Origin: Microbacterium maritypicum
GTDB taxonomy: Bacteria; Actinomycetota; Actinomycetes; Actinomycetales; Microbacteriaceae
Assembly: GCF_041529975.1 (NCBI RefSeq)
Contig: NZ_CP168030.1
Coordinates: 3,286,001 to 3,350,000, forward strand
Direction: 5' to 3'
Length of the DNA stretch: 64,000 bases
Below the pieces are notes generated by a model that saw nothing but the letters and a program-made list of their open reading frames with translations, was not told where the DNA came from and did no database searches. Shown piece by piece: positions 1-11,600 of the stretch (position 1 is the first letter of the stretch; every line of letters starts with the position of its first letter). The position numbers and the translations under genes are program-made.

Positions 1-407
1 TTGCCGCCCACGATGATCACCGCCACGTGCGGACGGTAGTCGGCGGGGAGCGCGTCGAGCTGCGCGGGAAGGTCGGGTGACTCCGAGCCCACGACCGCAG
101 CGGTGCGCAGCCGCACCGGTCGATGAATCCGCCGGCCCACGCTCTTCGCGAGCCGACCGCCGAGCGTCTCCTTGCGGCGCTCCGCCCCGAGACCCGCGGC
201 GATCGAGTCGCCCAACACCAGCAGATCGAGGGGCTCGCCGTCGAGCGCTCGACGCCACACCCGGTCGGCGTCGAGGGACTCCTCTCCCAGCGGCTTCCCG
301 ATCCGCTTCCGCGCGATGGCGGCCTGCTGCACGAGGGCGAAACGCGCACCGCTCAGCACCGCCGCGAGGGCCAGCGTCACGACGGCGAGGGTGCGGAAGC
401 GGCTCAC
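1..407 (-). CDS. SGNH/GDSL-type hydrolase, N-terminal part (gene runs off window)
   Basis: Only the first 135 codons are inside the window. The GTG start gives a short basic N-terminus and a hydrophobic stretch over residues 2-20, a signal peptide or membrane anchor. The nucleophile block VLGDSIAAGLG follows near residue 65, and the visible end stops at VIIVGG, where the GxND block III of SGNH hydrolases would begin. This supports an exported or membrane-anchored esterase/lipase-like hydrolase; the substrate cannot be told. It is downstream of hisS on the same strand with a 67-base gap. The family call is firm, the function is not, and the catalytic Asp-His pair lies outside the window. Confidence 0.72.
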   Translation of the reverse strand, partial: MSRFRTLAVVTLALAAVLSGARFALVQQAAIARKRIGKPLGEESLDADRVWRRALDGEPLDLLVLGDSIAAGLGAERRKETLGGRLAKSVGRRIHRPVRLRTAAVVGSESPDLPAQLDALPADYRPHVAVIIVGG

Positions 408-474
408 GCCCCGATTCCACCGCGCCGGCGTGAACGCGGCGTGAACGCGACGCGGGGCCCTTCCGAACCTCGCG

Positions 475-1752
475 TCAGGAGAGCGGCTTGACGTCGAGGT
501 CGTCGGCACCCGCGGACACGGTCGCGAAGGCCGTGTATCCGTCGGCCGCCGAGCGCTCGAGCAGTGCCTTGACGTTCTTCGTGCGTCGCTCGAGCCGAAC
601 CCGGGCACCATCGGCGATGAGCGCGGCCTTGTGACGGACGAGCTCATGCACGGGAACGTCGGCGTCGTGGATCAGCACGACCGCCTCGGCCGCAGCATCC
701 ACCTCATCGGCGATCAGATCGACCAGACGCTCGAAGCCCAGCGAGAACCCGACCGCGGGCACCTGCTGCCCGAGGAAGCGACCGATCATGCCGTCGTACC
801 GCCCGCCGCCGCCGAGCGAGTATGCGACAGACGGGTGCGCGAGCTCGAAGATCGTGCCGGTGTAATACCCCATGCCGCGCACGAGGAACGGGTCGAAGAC
901 GAGCGGGATGTCGGACTGACCACGCCCCGCAGCGACGGCCTCGCCGATGCCGACCAGGTGCTCGATCAGTTCGGCAGGGGCGCCATCGGGCAGCGCCTTG
1001 CGGATCTGACGCTCCCCGAACGGGTTGTACTCCATCGTCTGCGGCCGACGCAGGAAAGCGTCGAAGGCGTCGGCGGCAGCGGTCGAGGCACTGCGCTCAT
1101 GCAGCTCGGCGGCGACTCCTTCCGGACCGATCTTGTCGAGCTTGTCGATCGTGATGAGCACGCCAGGACGCTCCTCGGCAGTGAACCCGAAGGAGTCCAG
1201 CATCCAGTCCAGAACGCGTCGGTCGTTGATCCGCACGGTCGCGCCCTCGAGACCCAGGGCGTCGACCGCGTCGAGCGAGGCGACCATCAGCTCGGCCTCG
1301 GCACGAGACGAGTCGTCTCCCATGATGTCGATGTCGCACTGCACGAACTGCCGGTAGCGTCCCTTCTGCGGGCGCTCCGCACGCCAGACCGGACCGATCT
1401 GGATCGAGCGGAAGACGGTGGGCAGCTGACCGCGGTTGCTCGCGTAGAAACGGGCGAGCGGCACGGTGAGGTCGTAGCGGAGGCCGAGGTCCGAGAGCGC
1501 GGCAGGGTCGTCGGCCGCCGCACGGATCGCGTCGGCGTCGAGCCCGCGCCGCAGGATGTTGTACGAGAGCTTCTCGTTGTCGCCGCCGATCCCGGCATGC
1601 AGGCGTTCGTAGTCCTCGACCACGGGAGTCTCGATCTCGTCGAATCCGTGCGCGAGGTAGCGCTCGCGGATGACGGAGAGCACGCGCTCACGGCGGGCCT
1701 TGTCGGCGGGGAGGATGTCGCGCATACCGCGCGGCGGGTTCACAGTAGCCAC
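475..1752 (-). CDS. hisS: histidyl-tRNA synthetase
   Basis: A 425-residue class II aminoacyl-tRNA synthetase that charges tRNA-His in the cytosol. The N-terminus NPPRGMRDILP is the usual HisRS opening. Visible motifs are class II motif 2 (FRSIQIGPVWRAERPQKGR), the histidine-binding GGGGRYDG loop, and motif 3 (AVGFSLGFERL), followed by the C-terminal anticodon-binding domain. I chose the GTG at 1752 because the conserved PRGMRDIL opening follows directly; the frame stays open upstream but that part does not look like HisRS. The length matches the bacterial family (about 420-430). It follows mazG after a 37-base gap, so it may be cotranscribed with mazG and nhaA. Confidence 0.96.
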   Translation of the reverse strand: MATVNPPRGMRDILPADKARRERVLSVIRERYLAHGFDEIETPVVEDYERLHAGIGGDNEKLSYNILRRGLDADAIRAAADDPAALSDLGLRYDLTVPLARFYASNRGQLPTVFRSIQIGPVWRAERPQKGRYRQFVQCDIDIMGDDSSRAEAELMVASLDAVDALGLEGATVRINDRRVLDWMLDSFGFTAEERPGVLITIDKLDKIGPEGVAAELHERSASTAAADAFDAFLRRPQTMEYNPFGERQIRKALPDGAPAELIEHLVGIGEAVAAGRGQSDIPLVFDPFLVRGMGYYTGTIFELAHPSVAYSLGGGGRYDGMIGRFLGQQVPAVGFSLGFERLVDLIADEVDAAAEAVVLIHDADVPVHELVRHKAALIADGARVRLERRTKNVKALLERSAADGYTAFATVSAGADDLDVKPLS

Positions 1753-1789
1753 GCGTCCATCTTCCCAGGTCGGGCACCCCGGCCGTGCG

Positions 1790-2464
1790 TCAGGAGCCGG
1801 CTTCGGCCGCCCGGACGTCGTCTTCGAGCGCGCGGAGCCGTTCGCGCAGTGCACGTTCCGCGTCCCAGCCCTCGGCGCGCGCGGTCGCCACGAGCACGAG
1901 CAGTGCCTCGCCGAGGTCGGCTTCGGATGCCGGGGGCACAACCGTCGACGCCGGTGCGATCGCCACACCGACCCCGGCCGCGCGACCGACGAGCTTCTGG
2001 GCGAGCGCGAGCGCCGGCATCCCCCGCGGCACGCCGTCGAGCACGCTGCGGCGGGTCCGCTTCTCCGCGGCCTTCGCCGCGTTCCAGTGCACCAGCACCT
2101 GCTCGGGCGTCTCGGCCACCTCTCCCGCGAAGACGTGCGGATGCCGGCGCACCATCTTCTCGGTCAGGGTGCGCGCCACGTCGTCGATGTCGAACGGGTC
2201 CTCCGGATCCTGCGCCGCGATCGCCGCGTGGAACAGCACCTGCCACAGCAGGTCTCCGAGCTCTTCGCGGAGGTCGTCGCGGGTGCCGGACTCGACCGCG
2301 TCGATCACCTCGTGCGACTCCTCGATCAGATACGGCACGAGGTCGCGGTGCGTGATCTGCTGCGACCACACGCAGCGGTCGCGGACCGCGTGCATGGTGT
2401 CGGCGGCGGTGCGGAGCGGGTCTTCCCCGTCAGGACGGGACTCAGACGCGGGCTGCGAGTTCAC
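1790..2464 (-). CDS. mazG: nucleoside triphosphate pyrophosphohydrolase (MazG family)
   Basis: 224 residues. MazG enzymes hydrolyse NTPs and dNTPs to the monophosphate plus pyrophosphate and act in nucleotide-pool cleaning and stress physiology. The MazG core lies at about residues 14-110: the two acidic helices EESHEVIDA and EELGDLLWQVLFH carry the E-x-x-E and E-x-x-D magnesium ligands, followed by the KMVRRHPHVF element that marks the family. The protein has one MazG domain plus a diverged C-terminal half, as in actinobacterial homologues. It lies between nhaA (31 bases upstream) and hisS (37 bases downstream) on the same strand. The ATG start is the first in frame after the upstream stop. 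Confidence 0.92.
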   Translation of the reverse strand: MNSQPASESRPDGEDPLRTAADTMHAVRDRCVWSQQITHRDLVPYLIEESHEVIDAVESGTRDDLREELGDLLWQVLFHAAIAAQDPEDPFDIDDVARTLTEKMVRRHPHVFAGEVAETPEQVLVHWNAAKAAEKRTRRSVLDGVPRGMPALALAQKLVGRAAGVGVAIAPASTVVPPASEADLGEALLVLVATARAEGWDAERALRERLRALEDDVRAAEAGS

Positions 2465-2495
2465 GCGACCTCCTTCGGTCGGTCCGGATCCGCGC

Positions 2496-3665
2496 TCACG
2501 ACGAGGCGGATGCGACCCGACGGTACCAGCGTGCCCGCAGCGACACGATGAACCCGGAGAGGACGAGCGCGATCAGCGAGCCGACGAGCACACCGAGGAT
2601 CGCCTGGTCGCGGATGCCGCCGTCGCTCGCGAAGGCGAGGTTGGCCAGGAGGAGCGAGACCGTGAAGCCGATACCGCCGAGCGCACCGGCCGCGAGGATG
2701 TCGGCGAACGGCAGCGCAGGATCTGCGCCCTTCGGACGGATGCGCATCGCGATCCAGCCGAACAGCGAGATGCCGATGATCTTGCCGACGGGCAGCGCCA
2801 CCACGATCGCCCAGAACGCGGGTGACAGCTGCGTGATCGACACCGCCGGGATCACGACGAACGCCGCGACGAAGGCGAAGACGGGGAGGATCACGCCGTT
2901 CACGGTCGGCTCCAGCGCGTGCCGCGTGCGGCCCGCGGGGACCGGCGACATGACGAGCCCGAGCAGCACCCCGGCGATCGTCGCATGGATGCCGGAGGAG
3001 GCGACGAGACCCCAGGTGATGACACCCACCACGACCATGGCGACCGCGATGAGCGGGTGCCCCTTCGCGTGCAGGACACGGCTGAGCGCCCAGAACACGG
3101 CGACACCCACGACCGCGAGGCCCAGCAGCAACCACTGCACGTCGTCGGCGAAGAGCACCGCGATGAAGATGATGCCGATGATGTCGTCGAGGATCGCCAG
3201 GGCGAGGAGGAACACCCGAACGCGCGAGGGCAGCCCCTTGCCGAACATCGCCAGCACCCCGAGAGCGAAGGCGATGTCGGTCGCCGTCGGGATCGGCCAG
3301 CCCGACGACGTGGAGCTGTCACCGCCGGCGATCAGCAGATACACCGCGATCGGGACGAGCACTCCGCCGCCCGCGGCGATCGCCGGCTGCACGGCCTTGC
3401 GCGGCGAATCGAGCTCGCCGTGCGTGAGTTCGTGACGCAGCTCGATCGCGACGACGAGGAAGAAGATCGCGAGGAGGCCGTCGGACACCCAATGCGAGAT
3501 CGACAGATCGAGCGCGGTGCCCGGCACCGCGATGTGGAAGTCGAGGAACGCCGCCAACCCGTCGTGCGTCGGCAGGTTCGCGAGCAGCAGGCCGAGGCCG
3601 GCGGCGACGAGAAGGAGGACGGCGGGGAACTGCTGACCGCGGAGGGGGTTCGCTGAGATGCGCAT
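2496..3665 (-). CDS. nhaA: Na+/H+ antiporter NhaA
   Basis: A 389-residue inner-membrane sodium/proton antiporter with about 11-12 transmembrane segments. It carries the diagnostic PTATDIAFALGVLAMFG helix and the LAILDDIIGII helix, whose paired aspartates form the ion-binding site in NhaA proteins. It should expel Na+ or Li+ in exchange for protons at alkaline pH. An in-frame ATG nine bases upstream (3674) is also possible. I prefer 3665 because a TACGAT -10 box (3673-3678, minus strand) overlaps the upstream ATG and lies seven bases from this one, the leaderless spacing seen at other genes here. It diverges from ppc. Confidence 0.95.
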   Translation of the reverse strand: MRISANPLRGQQFPAVLLLVAAGLGLLLANLPTHDGLAAFLDFHIAVPGTALDLSISHWVSDGLLAIFFLVVAIELRHELTHGELDSPRKAVQPAIAAGGGVLVPIAVYLLIAGGDSSTSSGWPIPTATDIAFALGVLAMFGKGLPSRVRVFLLALAILDDIIGIIFIAVLFADDVQWLLLGLAVVGVAVFWALSRVLHAKGHPLIAVAMVVVGVITWGLVASSGIHATIAGVLLGLVMSPVPAGRTRHALEPTVNGVILPVFAFVAAFVVIPAVSITQLSPAFWAIVVALPVGKIIGISLFGWIAMRIRPKGADPALPFADILAAGALGGIGFTVSLLLANLAFASDGGIRDQAILGVLVGSLIALVLSGFIVSLRARWYRRVASASS

Positions 3666-3672
3666 CCCCTCC

Positions 3673-3678
3673 ATCGTA
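3673..3678 (-). promoter_or_regulatory. -10 box for nhaA, probably leaderless
   Basis: TACGAT reads on the minus strand seven bases before the nhaA ATG at 3665. It fits the TANNNT hexamer seen at the same distance from several other starts in this window. No clear -35 box is visible. Confidence 0.5.
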
Positions 3679-3766
3679 GGTCGCCGGGATATCGCCGCGC
3701 CCGCGGTCTCGCTGCGTCGCGCCGGCGCCGGGCGTCATGCGTGCAGGACACCCCCACCGCCCGGGA

Positions 3767-3772
3767 TACTCT
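3767..3772 (+). promoter_or_regulatory. -10 box for ppc, probably leaderless
   Basis: TACTCT, then exactly six bases, then the GTG at 3779. The purines just before the GTG are too close to act as a ribosome binding site, which favours a transcript starting at or next to the start codon. Confidence 0.55.
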
Positions 3773-3778
3773 CGAAGG

Positions 3779-6472
3779 GTGACCCCCGCACACTCTTTCT
3801 CCGAGCCCACGAACACCGAGGCGATCCGTGTGATCGGCCGATTCGAAGCCGGTCGCGGCACGCCGGATGCGATGCGCACCGATGTCAGGATGCTCGGGCA
3901 GCTGCTCGGGCAGGTGCTGCGCGAAGCCGGCGGCGACGGCCTCTTCGAAGACGTCGAGCGTCTGCGCCTCGCGACGATCCAGGCGTACGACGAGGAGACG
4001 CCCGACGCGTTCGAGCGTGCCGCGGCGATCGCCGAGTCGTTCACGATCGCCAGGGCCGACGAGGTCGCCCGGGCCTTCACCTGCTATTTCCACCTCGTGA
4101 ACCTGGCCGAGGAACACCAGCGCGTTCGCGTGCTGCGTGAGCGCGCCGGACAGCCGGGACGGGAGGATGCCGCCGACACCGTCGCGACCGCCTATGCCCG
4201 ACTGCGCAGCGAGGTCGGCGACGAAGAAGCCCGCCGCCGCCTGGACGGCCTCCGCTTCCACCCGGTCTTCACCGCGCACCCGACCGAGGCCCGCCGCCGC
4301 GCCGTCTCCTCGAGCATCCGCCGCCTGTCCGAACTGCTGACCCAGCACGACGCGGCGAGCGCCGGCGGATCCGAGGAGCACCGCGCCCGCCGCCGGATGC
4401 TGGAGGAGATCGACACTCTCTGGCGCACCGCGCCGCTGCGATCGCAGAAGCCTTCCCCGACGGACGAGGTCCGCACCGTGATGGGCGTGTTCGACGAGAC
4501 GCTCTTCACGACCGTGCCCCACGTGTACCGCCGCATCGACGACGCTCTGCGTGGCGAGGACTCCGGATCCAGCGCCCCGGTGGTGCCCGCGTTCGTGCGC
4601 ATCGGCTCCTGGGTCGGCGGCGACCGCGACGGCAACCCGTTCGTCACGGCCTCCGTGACGCGTGAGGCCTCGCAGATCGCGGCCGACCACGTCCTGCGCG
4701 GCCTCGAGCGCGCGCTCGACCGCATCGGCCGGACCCTCACGCTCTCGGCCGACGACACCCCGCCGAACGCCGAGGTCGTCGCCCTGTGGGACCGTTTCGT
4801 GGCGGCCGAACCGGAACTCGCCGCCGAACTCGCGGCCCGCTCCCCCGATGAGCCCCACCGCCGCGTGCTGCTCGTCCTGTCCCGACGGGTCTCCGCGACC
4901 CGCCACGGCGACTCGACCCAGGGTTACTCGCGTCCCGAGGAACTTCTCGCGGACCTGCGGGCCGTGCAATCCTCGCTCGCGGAGGCCGGCGCCAAGCGCC
5001 ACGCCTTCGGCGGCGTGCAGCACCTGATCTGGCAGGTCGAGACCTACGGCTTCCACCTCACCGAGCTCGAGGTGCGTCAGCACTCGCAGGTGCACGCGAA
5101 GGCTCTGGCCGAGCTCGATGCGGGAGAGGCGATCAGCGCCCAGACCGAGGAGGTGCTGGAGGTCTTCCGCGCGATCGCGGACATCCAGCGCGACCGCGGC
5201 CTGCGCGCGGCCGGACGCTACGTCGTCTCCTTCACCCAGGCCGCCTCGGATCTCGCCAACGTGCACCGCCTCGCTCGGTACGCGCTCGGTGACGACGCTC
5301 CGGTGCTCGACGTGGTGCCGCTGTTCGAGACGTTCGCCGACCTTCAGGCAGCGCCCGGAATCCTGGCCGAGGCCGTGACGTTCCCGGAGTTCCGCGAGCG
5401 CATGGCCGCCACCGGCAACCGCCTCGAGGTCATGCTCGGATACTCGGACTCGTCGAAGGATGTCGGCCCCGTCGCCGCGAACCTCGCCCTGTACGAGGCA
5501 CAGGAGAAGATCGCGCGCTGGGCGCAGGAGTCCGAGATCGAGCTGACGCTCTTCCACGGTCGCGGTGGCGCCCTCGGGCGCGGTGGCGGGCCCGCCAACT
5601 CCGCGATCCTCGCGCAGCCGCCGCACTCGGTCGACGGTCGATTCAAGCTCACCGAGCAGGGTGAGGTCATCTTCGCGCGCTATGGCGAGCCGGCCATCGC
5701 GATGCGGCACATCGACCAGGTCGCCGCCGCCACGCTGCTCGCGTCGTCCCCCACCGAGGAGGAGCGCACCAGTCGCGCGGCCGAGCGCTACGCGGAGGTC
5801 GCCTCGGTCATGGACGCCGCCTCCCGCGAGCGCTTCTTCTCGCTCGTGAAGGCTGATGGATTCGCGCCCTGGTTCGCCACGGTCACCCCGATGGAGGAGA
5901 TCGGGCTGCTCGCGCTCGGCTCCCGCCCGGCGCGCCGCGGACTGTCCGTCGAGTCGCTCGAGGATCTGCGGGCCATCCCGTGGGTGTTCGCGTGGACGCA
6001 GGCGCGCATCAACCTCGCCGGCTGGTTCGGTCTCGGCACCGCCCTGGACGCCGTCGGCGATGAGGAGCTGCTCGTCGAGGCGTACCGCGAGTGGCCGCTG
6101 CTTCGCACAATGATCGACAACGTCGCGATGAGCCTCGCCAAGACCGACGAGCGCATCGCGCGGCAGTACCTGGCGCTGGGCGACCGCGATGATCTGGCAC
6201 AGCTCGTCCTCGACGAACTCGCGATCACGCGGCGCTGGGTGATCCGGCTCACCGGCGGCGAGCGCCTGCTGGAGAACAAGCCGGTTCTGCAGCGGGCCGT
6301 GCAGCTGCGCAGCCCCTACGTCGACGCGCTCTCGCTGCTGCAGCTGCGCGCCCTGCGGGCGCTGCGCTCGGCGAGCGACGAGCCCACCGGCTCGGGCGCC
6401 GATGCCGAACAGCAGCGCCTGCTCCTGCTCTCGGTCAGCGGCGTCGCCGCCGGCCTTCAGAACACCGGGTGA
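3779..6472 (+). CDS. ppc: phosphoenolpyruvate carboxylase
   Basis: An 897-residue anaplerotic enzyme that carboxylates PEP with bicarbonate to oxaloacetate, a cytosolic homotetramer in the family. Conserved parts in order are the catalytic-histidine motif HPTEARRRAV near residue 170, GSWVGGDRDGNPFVT, the glycine-rich FHGRGGALGRGGGP loop, and the C-terminal QNTG. The length is typical for bacterial PEPC. The GTG start is chosen from a TACTCT-N6-GTG leaderless promoter; the reading frame is open 42 bases further up without a plausible start. It diverges from nhaA. Together with pckG (29438-31300) it sets the PEP-oxaloacetate node. Confidence 0.96.
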   Translation: MTPAHSFSEPTNTEAIRVIGRFEAGRGTPDAMRTDVRMLGQLLGQVLREAGGDGLFEDVERLRLATIQAYDEETPDAFERAAAIAESFTIARADEVARAFTCYFHLVNLAEEHQRVRVLRERAGQPGREDAADTVATAYARLRSEVGDEEARRRLDGLRFHPVFTAHPTEARRRAVSSSIRRLSELLTQHDAASAGGSEEHRARRRMLEEIDTLWRTAPLRSQKPSPTDEVRTVMGVFDETLFTTVPHVYRRIDDALRGEDSGSSAPVVPAFVRIGSWVGGDRDGNPFVTASVTREASQIAADHVLRGLERALDRIGRTLTLSADDTPPNAEVVALWDRFVAAEPELAAELAARSPDEPHRRVLLVLSRRVSATRHGDSTQGYSRPEELLADLRAVQSSLAEAGAKRHAFGGVQHLIWQVETYGFHLTELEVRQHSQVHAKALAELDAGEAISAQTEEVLEVFRAIADIQRDRGLRAAGRYVVSFTQAASDLANVHRLARYALGDDAPVLDVVPLFETFADLQAAPGILAEAVTFPEFRERMAATGNRLEVMLGYSDSSKDVGPVAANLALYEAQEKIARWAQESEIELTLFHGRGGALGRGGGPANSAILAQPPHSVDGRFKLTEQGEVIFARYGEPAIAMRHIDQVAAATLLASSPTEEERTSRAAERYAEVASVMDAASRERFFSLVKADGFAPWFATVTPMEEIGLLALGSRPARRGLSVESLEDLRAIPWVFAWTQARINLAGWFGLGTALDAVGDEELLVEAYREWPLLRTMIDNVAMSLAKTDERIARQYLALGDRDDLAQLVLDELAITRRWVIRLTGGERLLENKPVLQRAVQLRSPYVDALSLLQLRALRALRSASDEPTGSGADAEQQRLLLLSVSGVAAGLQNTG

Positions 6473-6484
6473 CCGAGTTACCGT

Positions 6485-6515
6485 CCGGCCGGGTGCGCGA
6501 TCCGCATTCGGCCGG
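6485..6515 (+). terminator. inverted repeat after ppc
   Basis: CCGGCCG (6485-6491) pairs with CGGCCGG (6509-6515) across a 17-base loop, 12 bases after the ppc stop and just before the gdhA promoter. There is no T-run, as is common at this GC content. The loop is long, so support is moderate. Confidence 0.35.
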
Positions 6516-6519
6516 CCGC

Positions 6520-6525
6520 TAGAGT
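6520..6525 (+). promoter_or_regulatory. -10 box for gdhA
   Basis: TAGAGT fits TANNNT and lies 80 bases before the gdhA GTG, giving an untranslated leader of roughly 75 bases, unlike the leaderless genes around it. Confidence 0.4.
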
Positions 6526-6527
6526 GA

Positions 6528-7976
<1,449 letters not shown>

Positions 7977-7988
7977 TCCGAACGACAT

Positions 7989-8020
7989 GAGGCCGGGCAT
8001 CCGCAGGGGTGCCCGGCCTC
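7989..8020. terminator. strong hairpin between gdhA and the convergent hexapeptide gene
   Basis: GAGGCCGGGCA and TGCCCGGCCTC form an 11-bp perfect stem with a short loop. It lies 12 bases after the gdhA stop and 18 bases from the convergent gene's stop, so it could end transcription from both sides. Confidence 0.7.
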
Positions 8021-8037
8021 GTCGTCTCCGCGGCGTC

Positions 8038-8640
8038 TCAGTCCGTGATCTCGCGGTCGTGGGCGTGCCTGGCGAGCGAGCTGCCGTAGCGCTCGGTGAG
8101 CTGCACCATCAGGTCGGGGGTGTCTCGGTCGACGCCGAACACGTGACCGGGGAAGTCGAGCTCGGGCTGCGCAGCGGCGATCTCCTGATCCCGGTCGGGT
8201 GAGAGCAGCTGCACCGGGTCGCCGACGGCCACCCACCCGATCGGGACCACCGTGCCCTCGGGCAGCACGGCGCGGCGGTGCACGATCGCGTTGACCCGCA
8301 CCTCGCAGCGGGCCCCCACGAGGGCGCCGTTGAAGACGCGGGCGCCGGAGGCGAAGAAGACCTCCTCACCCACCGTCGCCCCGGCGATGCTCGCCAGCGT
8401 CCCGATCAGCGTGTGCGCGCCGACATGGACCGCATTGGCCGCGGTGGCGCGGATCAGCGCGTTCTCCATCACGATCACGTTCTCGCCGAGGGTGATCGGG
8501 CCGCCCTCCGCCGTGATGACGGCGCCGTGCAGCACCTGGCAGCCCGGCCCCACCTCCACATCGCCGGAGACGACGGCGGTGGGGGCGATGACGGCGGTGT
8601 CATGGATGCGGGGGCGAGCCCCGAGGTGCTCGTACAACAT
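8038..8640 (-). CDS. left-handed beta-helix (hexapeptide-repeat) protein, gamma-carbonic-anhydrase-like
   Basis: 200 residues. Residues 12-130 are imperfect hexapeptide repeats of the [LIV]-G-x-x-x-x type (for example VVSGDVEVGPGCQVLHGAVI), which fold into a left-handed beta-helix. This resembles the YrdA/PaaY/gamma-carbonic-anhydrase group. The HVGAH segment could supply metal-binding histidines, but I cannot confirm the full three-histidine set. A roughly 60-residue polar tail follows the helix. It may be a carbonic anhydrase, an acyltransferase relative or a thioesterase-linked protein; activity is open. The ATG start is fixed by TAGTCT-N6-ATG. It lies 46 bases downstream of mfd, but with its own promoter. 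Confidence 0.8.
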   Translation of the reverse strand: MLYEHLGARPRIHDTAVIAPTAVVSGDVEVGPGCQVLHGAVITAEGGPITLGENVIVMENALIRATAANAVHVGAHTLIGTLASIAGATVGEEVFFASGARVFNGALVGARCEVRVNAIVHRRAVLPEGTVVPIGWVAVGDPVQLLSPDRDQEIAAAQPELDFPGHVFGVDRDTPDLMVQLTERYGSSLARHAHDREITD

Positions 8641-8646
8641 GCGGCC

Positions 8647-8652
8647 AGACTA
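8647..8652 (-). promoter_or_regulatory. -10 box, leaderless, for the hexapeptide protein
   Basis: TAGTCT on the minus strand, exactly six bases before the ATG at 8640. The same hexamer and spacing occur in front of mfd. Confidence 0.6.
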
Positions 8653-8686
8653 GTCCCGCCGCAGCCGCGAAAGCAGCCACCGCACG

Positions 8687-11600
8687 CTACTCGGCTTTGG
8701 CCGGTTCCGGGAAGATCGCGGTGAACAGCTGCTCGACCCATTCGAGAAGCTGTGCGTCGGGCAGCGGCTCGAGCCCCACGCCCACAGCGGCGGGAACCGT
8801 GGGCATCGGCACGACCAGCGCCTCTCCCCCGGTCACGAGCTTCGCCTTCGGATACAACCGCTGCAGCCGTACCTTGATCGAGTCCTCGAGCCGCGCCGGT
8901 GCGATGCGCAGGTTCGAGCCCATGACCACCACGTCGGTCAGCCCGGCGCGCGCAGCCCGACGACGCAGTCGCGAGATCGCCAGCAGTCCCTCGACCTCTT
9001 CCGGCGGCGTGCCGTAGCGGTCAACGAGCTCCTCGATCACGAGATCGATGGCCCCGTCCTTCGCTGTGGCCGCCGACGCCGCCGACAGCTTCTGGTACGC
9101 CTCGAGACGCAGCCGCTCGCTGTCGATGTAGTACTCGGGGATGCGGGCATCGAGGGGAAGCTCGAGCCGCAGCTCCTGCCCGGTCTCGACCTCGTCGCCG
9201 CGGAACGTCGCCACCGCCTCGCCGATCATCCGCAGATACAGGTCGAATCCGACGCCGGCGATGTGTCCGGCCTGCTCCGCACCGAGCATGTTGCCCGCGC
9301 CGCGGAGCTCGAGGTCCTTCAGCGCGACCTGCATGCCCGAGCCGAGCTCGTTGTTGACCGCGATCGTCTGCAGCCGGTCGGCGGCGGTCTCGGAGAGCGG
9401 CTTCATCTCGTCGTAGAGGAAGTACGCGTACGCCCGCTCACGCCCTCGCCCGACCCGACCGCGGAGCTGGTGCAGCTGGCTGAGGCCGTACTTGTCGGCG
9501 CGGTCGATGATGATCGTGTTCGCGTTCGAGATGTCGAGGCCGGTCTCGATGATCGTGGTCGAGACGAGCACGTCGAACTTGCGCTCCCAGAAGTCGTCGA
9601 CGACCTGCTCCAGTTGGTGCTCACCCAACTGCCCGTGGGCGACGGCGATGCGCGCTTCGGGCACGAGCTCCGCCAACTGCGCCGCGACGCGCTGAATCGA
9701 CTGCACGCGGTTGTGCACGAAGAAGACCTGCCCCTCGCGCAGGATCTCGCGCCGGATGGCCGCGGCGATCTGCTTGTCGCTGCGGGGGCCGACGAACGAC
9801 AGGATCGGATGCCTGTCCTCGGGCGGCGTCGCGAGCGTGGACATCTCGCGGATGCCCGTGACCGCCATCTCCAGCGTGCGCGGGATGGGGGTGGCGCTCA
9901 TGGCGAGGATGTCGACGTTGGTCTTCAGCTTCTTCAGCGCGTCCTTGTGCTCGACGCCGAACCGCTGCTCCTCATCGATGATCATCAGGCCGAGATCCTT
10001 GAAGATGACCCCTTCCGTGAGGATGCGGTGGGTGCCGATGATCATGTCGACCGACCCCTCCAGCAGCCCCTGGAGCGTGAGCCGGACTTCCTTGTCGGTC
10101 TGGAAGCGCGACAGCGCGCGCACCTTGACCGGGAAACCGGCGAAGCGCTCGGTGAACGTCTCCATGTGCTGCTTCACCAGGAGCGTCGTCGGCACGAGCA
10201 TCGCGACCTGCTTGCCGTCCTGGATCGCCTTGAACGCCGCGCGCACGGCGACCTCGGTCTTGCCGAAGCCGACGTCGCCGGAGAGCAGCCGGTCCATCGG
10301 GATCGGCCGCTCCATGTCGGCCTTGATCTCGTCGATGGTCTGCAGCTGGTCCTGCGTCTCCGCGAACGGGAACGCCTCCTCCAACTCGCGCTGCCAAGGC
10401 GTGTCCGGGCCGAAGGCATGGCCCTTGGCGCTCATGCGCGCGGAGTACAGCTTCACGAGCTCGACGGCGATGTCGCGCACCGCCTTGCGGGCCTTGCCCT
10501 TGGCCTGCGACCAGTCGCTGCCGCCCATCTTCGACAGGGTCGGGGCCTCGCCGCCGACGTACTTCGAGAGGGAGTCGAGCTGATCCGTCGGCACATACAG
10601 CTTGTCGCCGGGGTAGCCGCGCTTGGAGGGGGCGTATTCGAGGATGAGGTAGTCGCGCACGGACTTGGTGGCGTTGCGTCCACCGGTGGACACCTCGCGC
10701 TGCGTCATCTCGACGAACCGCCCGATGCCGTGCGTGGCGTGCACCACGAAGTCGCCCTGCTTCAGCTGCAAGGGGTCGACGACGTTCTTGCGCCGCGAGG
10801 CGAGCTTCTTGACGACCCGCTGGTCGCCACCGATCGTGCGTCCGTAGAACTCGTTGTCGGTGAGGACGGCGAGCTTCGCCTCGGGCACCTGGAATCCGGC
10901 TTCGACGGACCCCATGACCAGGGTCGCGACACCGGCCTCTGGCGCATCCGTGAGACTCTCCACGACGCGGGCCGCGAGGCCGCGATCGGACAGCACATCG
11001 CGTGCACGGTCGACCAGGCCGCTTCCGGCTGCGATCACCACGACGCGCCAGCCGTCGGTGACCTTGGCCTCGACGAACGAGATCGCCCCGTCGACGTTGC
11101 CGTGGAACGACGGGATGATGGCGGCACCGAGGGTGGCGGCATCCGTGTCGGAAGCCGCATCGCCGTCGCCGACGCTGATGCCGAAGGGGCTCAGCTGCCA
11201 CCAGACGCCACCCCGGTCGCGCACGACCTCGCGCAGTTCGGCGACCGTGAGGAAGTCGCCGGCCCCGAGGTCGATGGGCGCCGACGCACCAGAGGTGGCC
11301 GCGCTCCAGGCGGCATCGAGGAACTCGCGGTTGGTGTCACCCAGCGTGATCGCACGCGCGGTGGAGCGGTCGGGATCGACGACGGCCGTCGCGGCCCCCG
11401 CCGGCAGATACTCGGCCAGGGACTTCAGCGGCCCCGCGACCGCAGGCAGGAGCGATTCCATGCCCTCGACCGGGATGCCCTCGGACATCTTCTCGAGCAT
11501 CCCTCTGATCGCCGGGAAGCCCTCGATCAGCTCCCGCGCGCGATCGCGGACATCGGCGGTCAGCAGCAGCTCGCGGCTCGGCGGCAGGTCGACGCCGGGC

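Noticed and set aside
1753..1968. A longer start for hisS (497 codons)
   Set aside because: The added part overlaps mazG, is Arg/Pro-rich and unlike any HisRS N-terminus.
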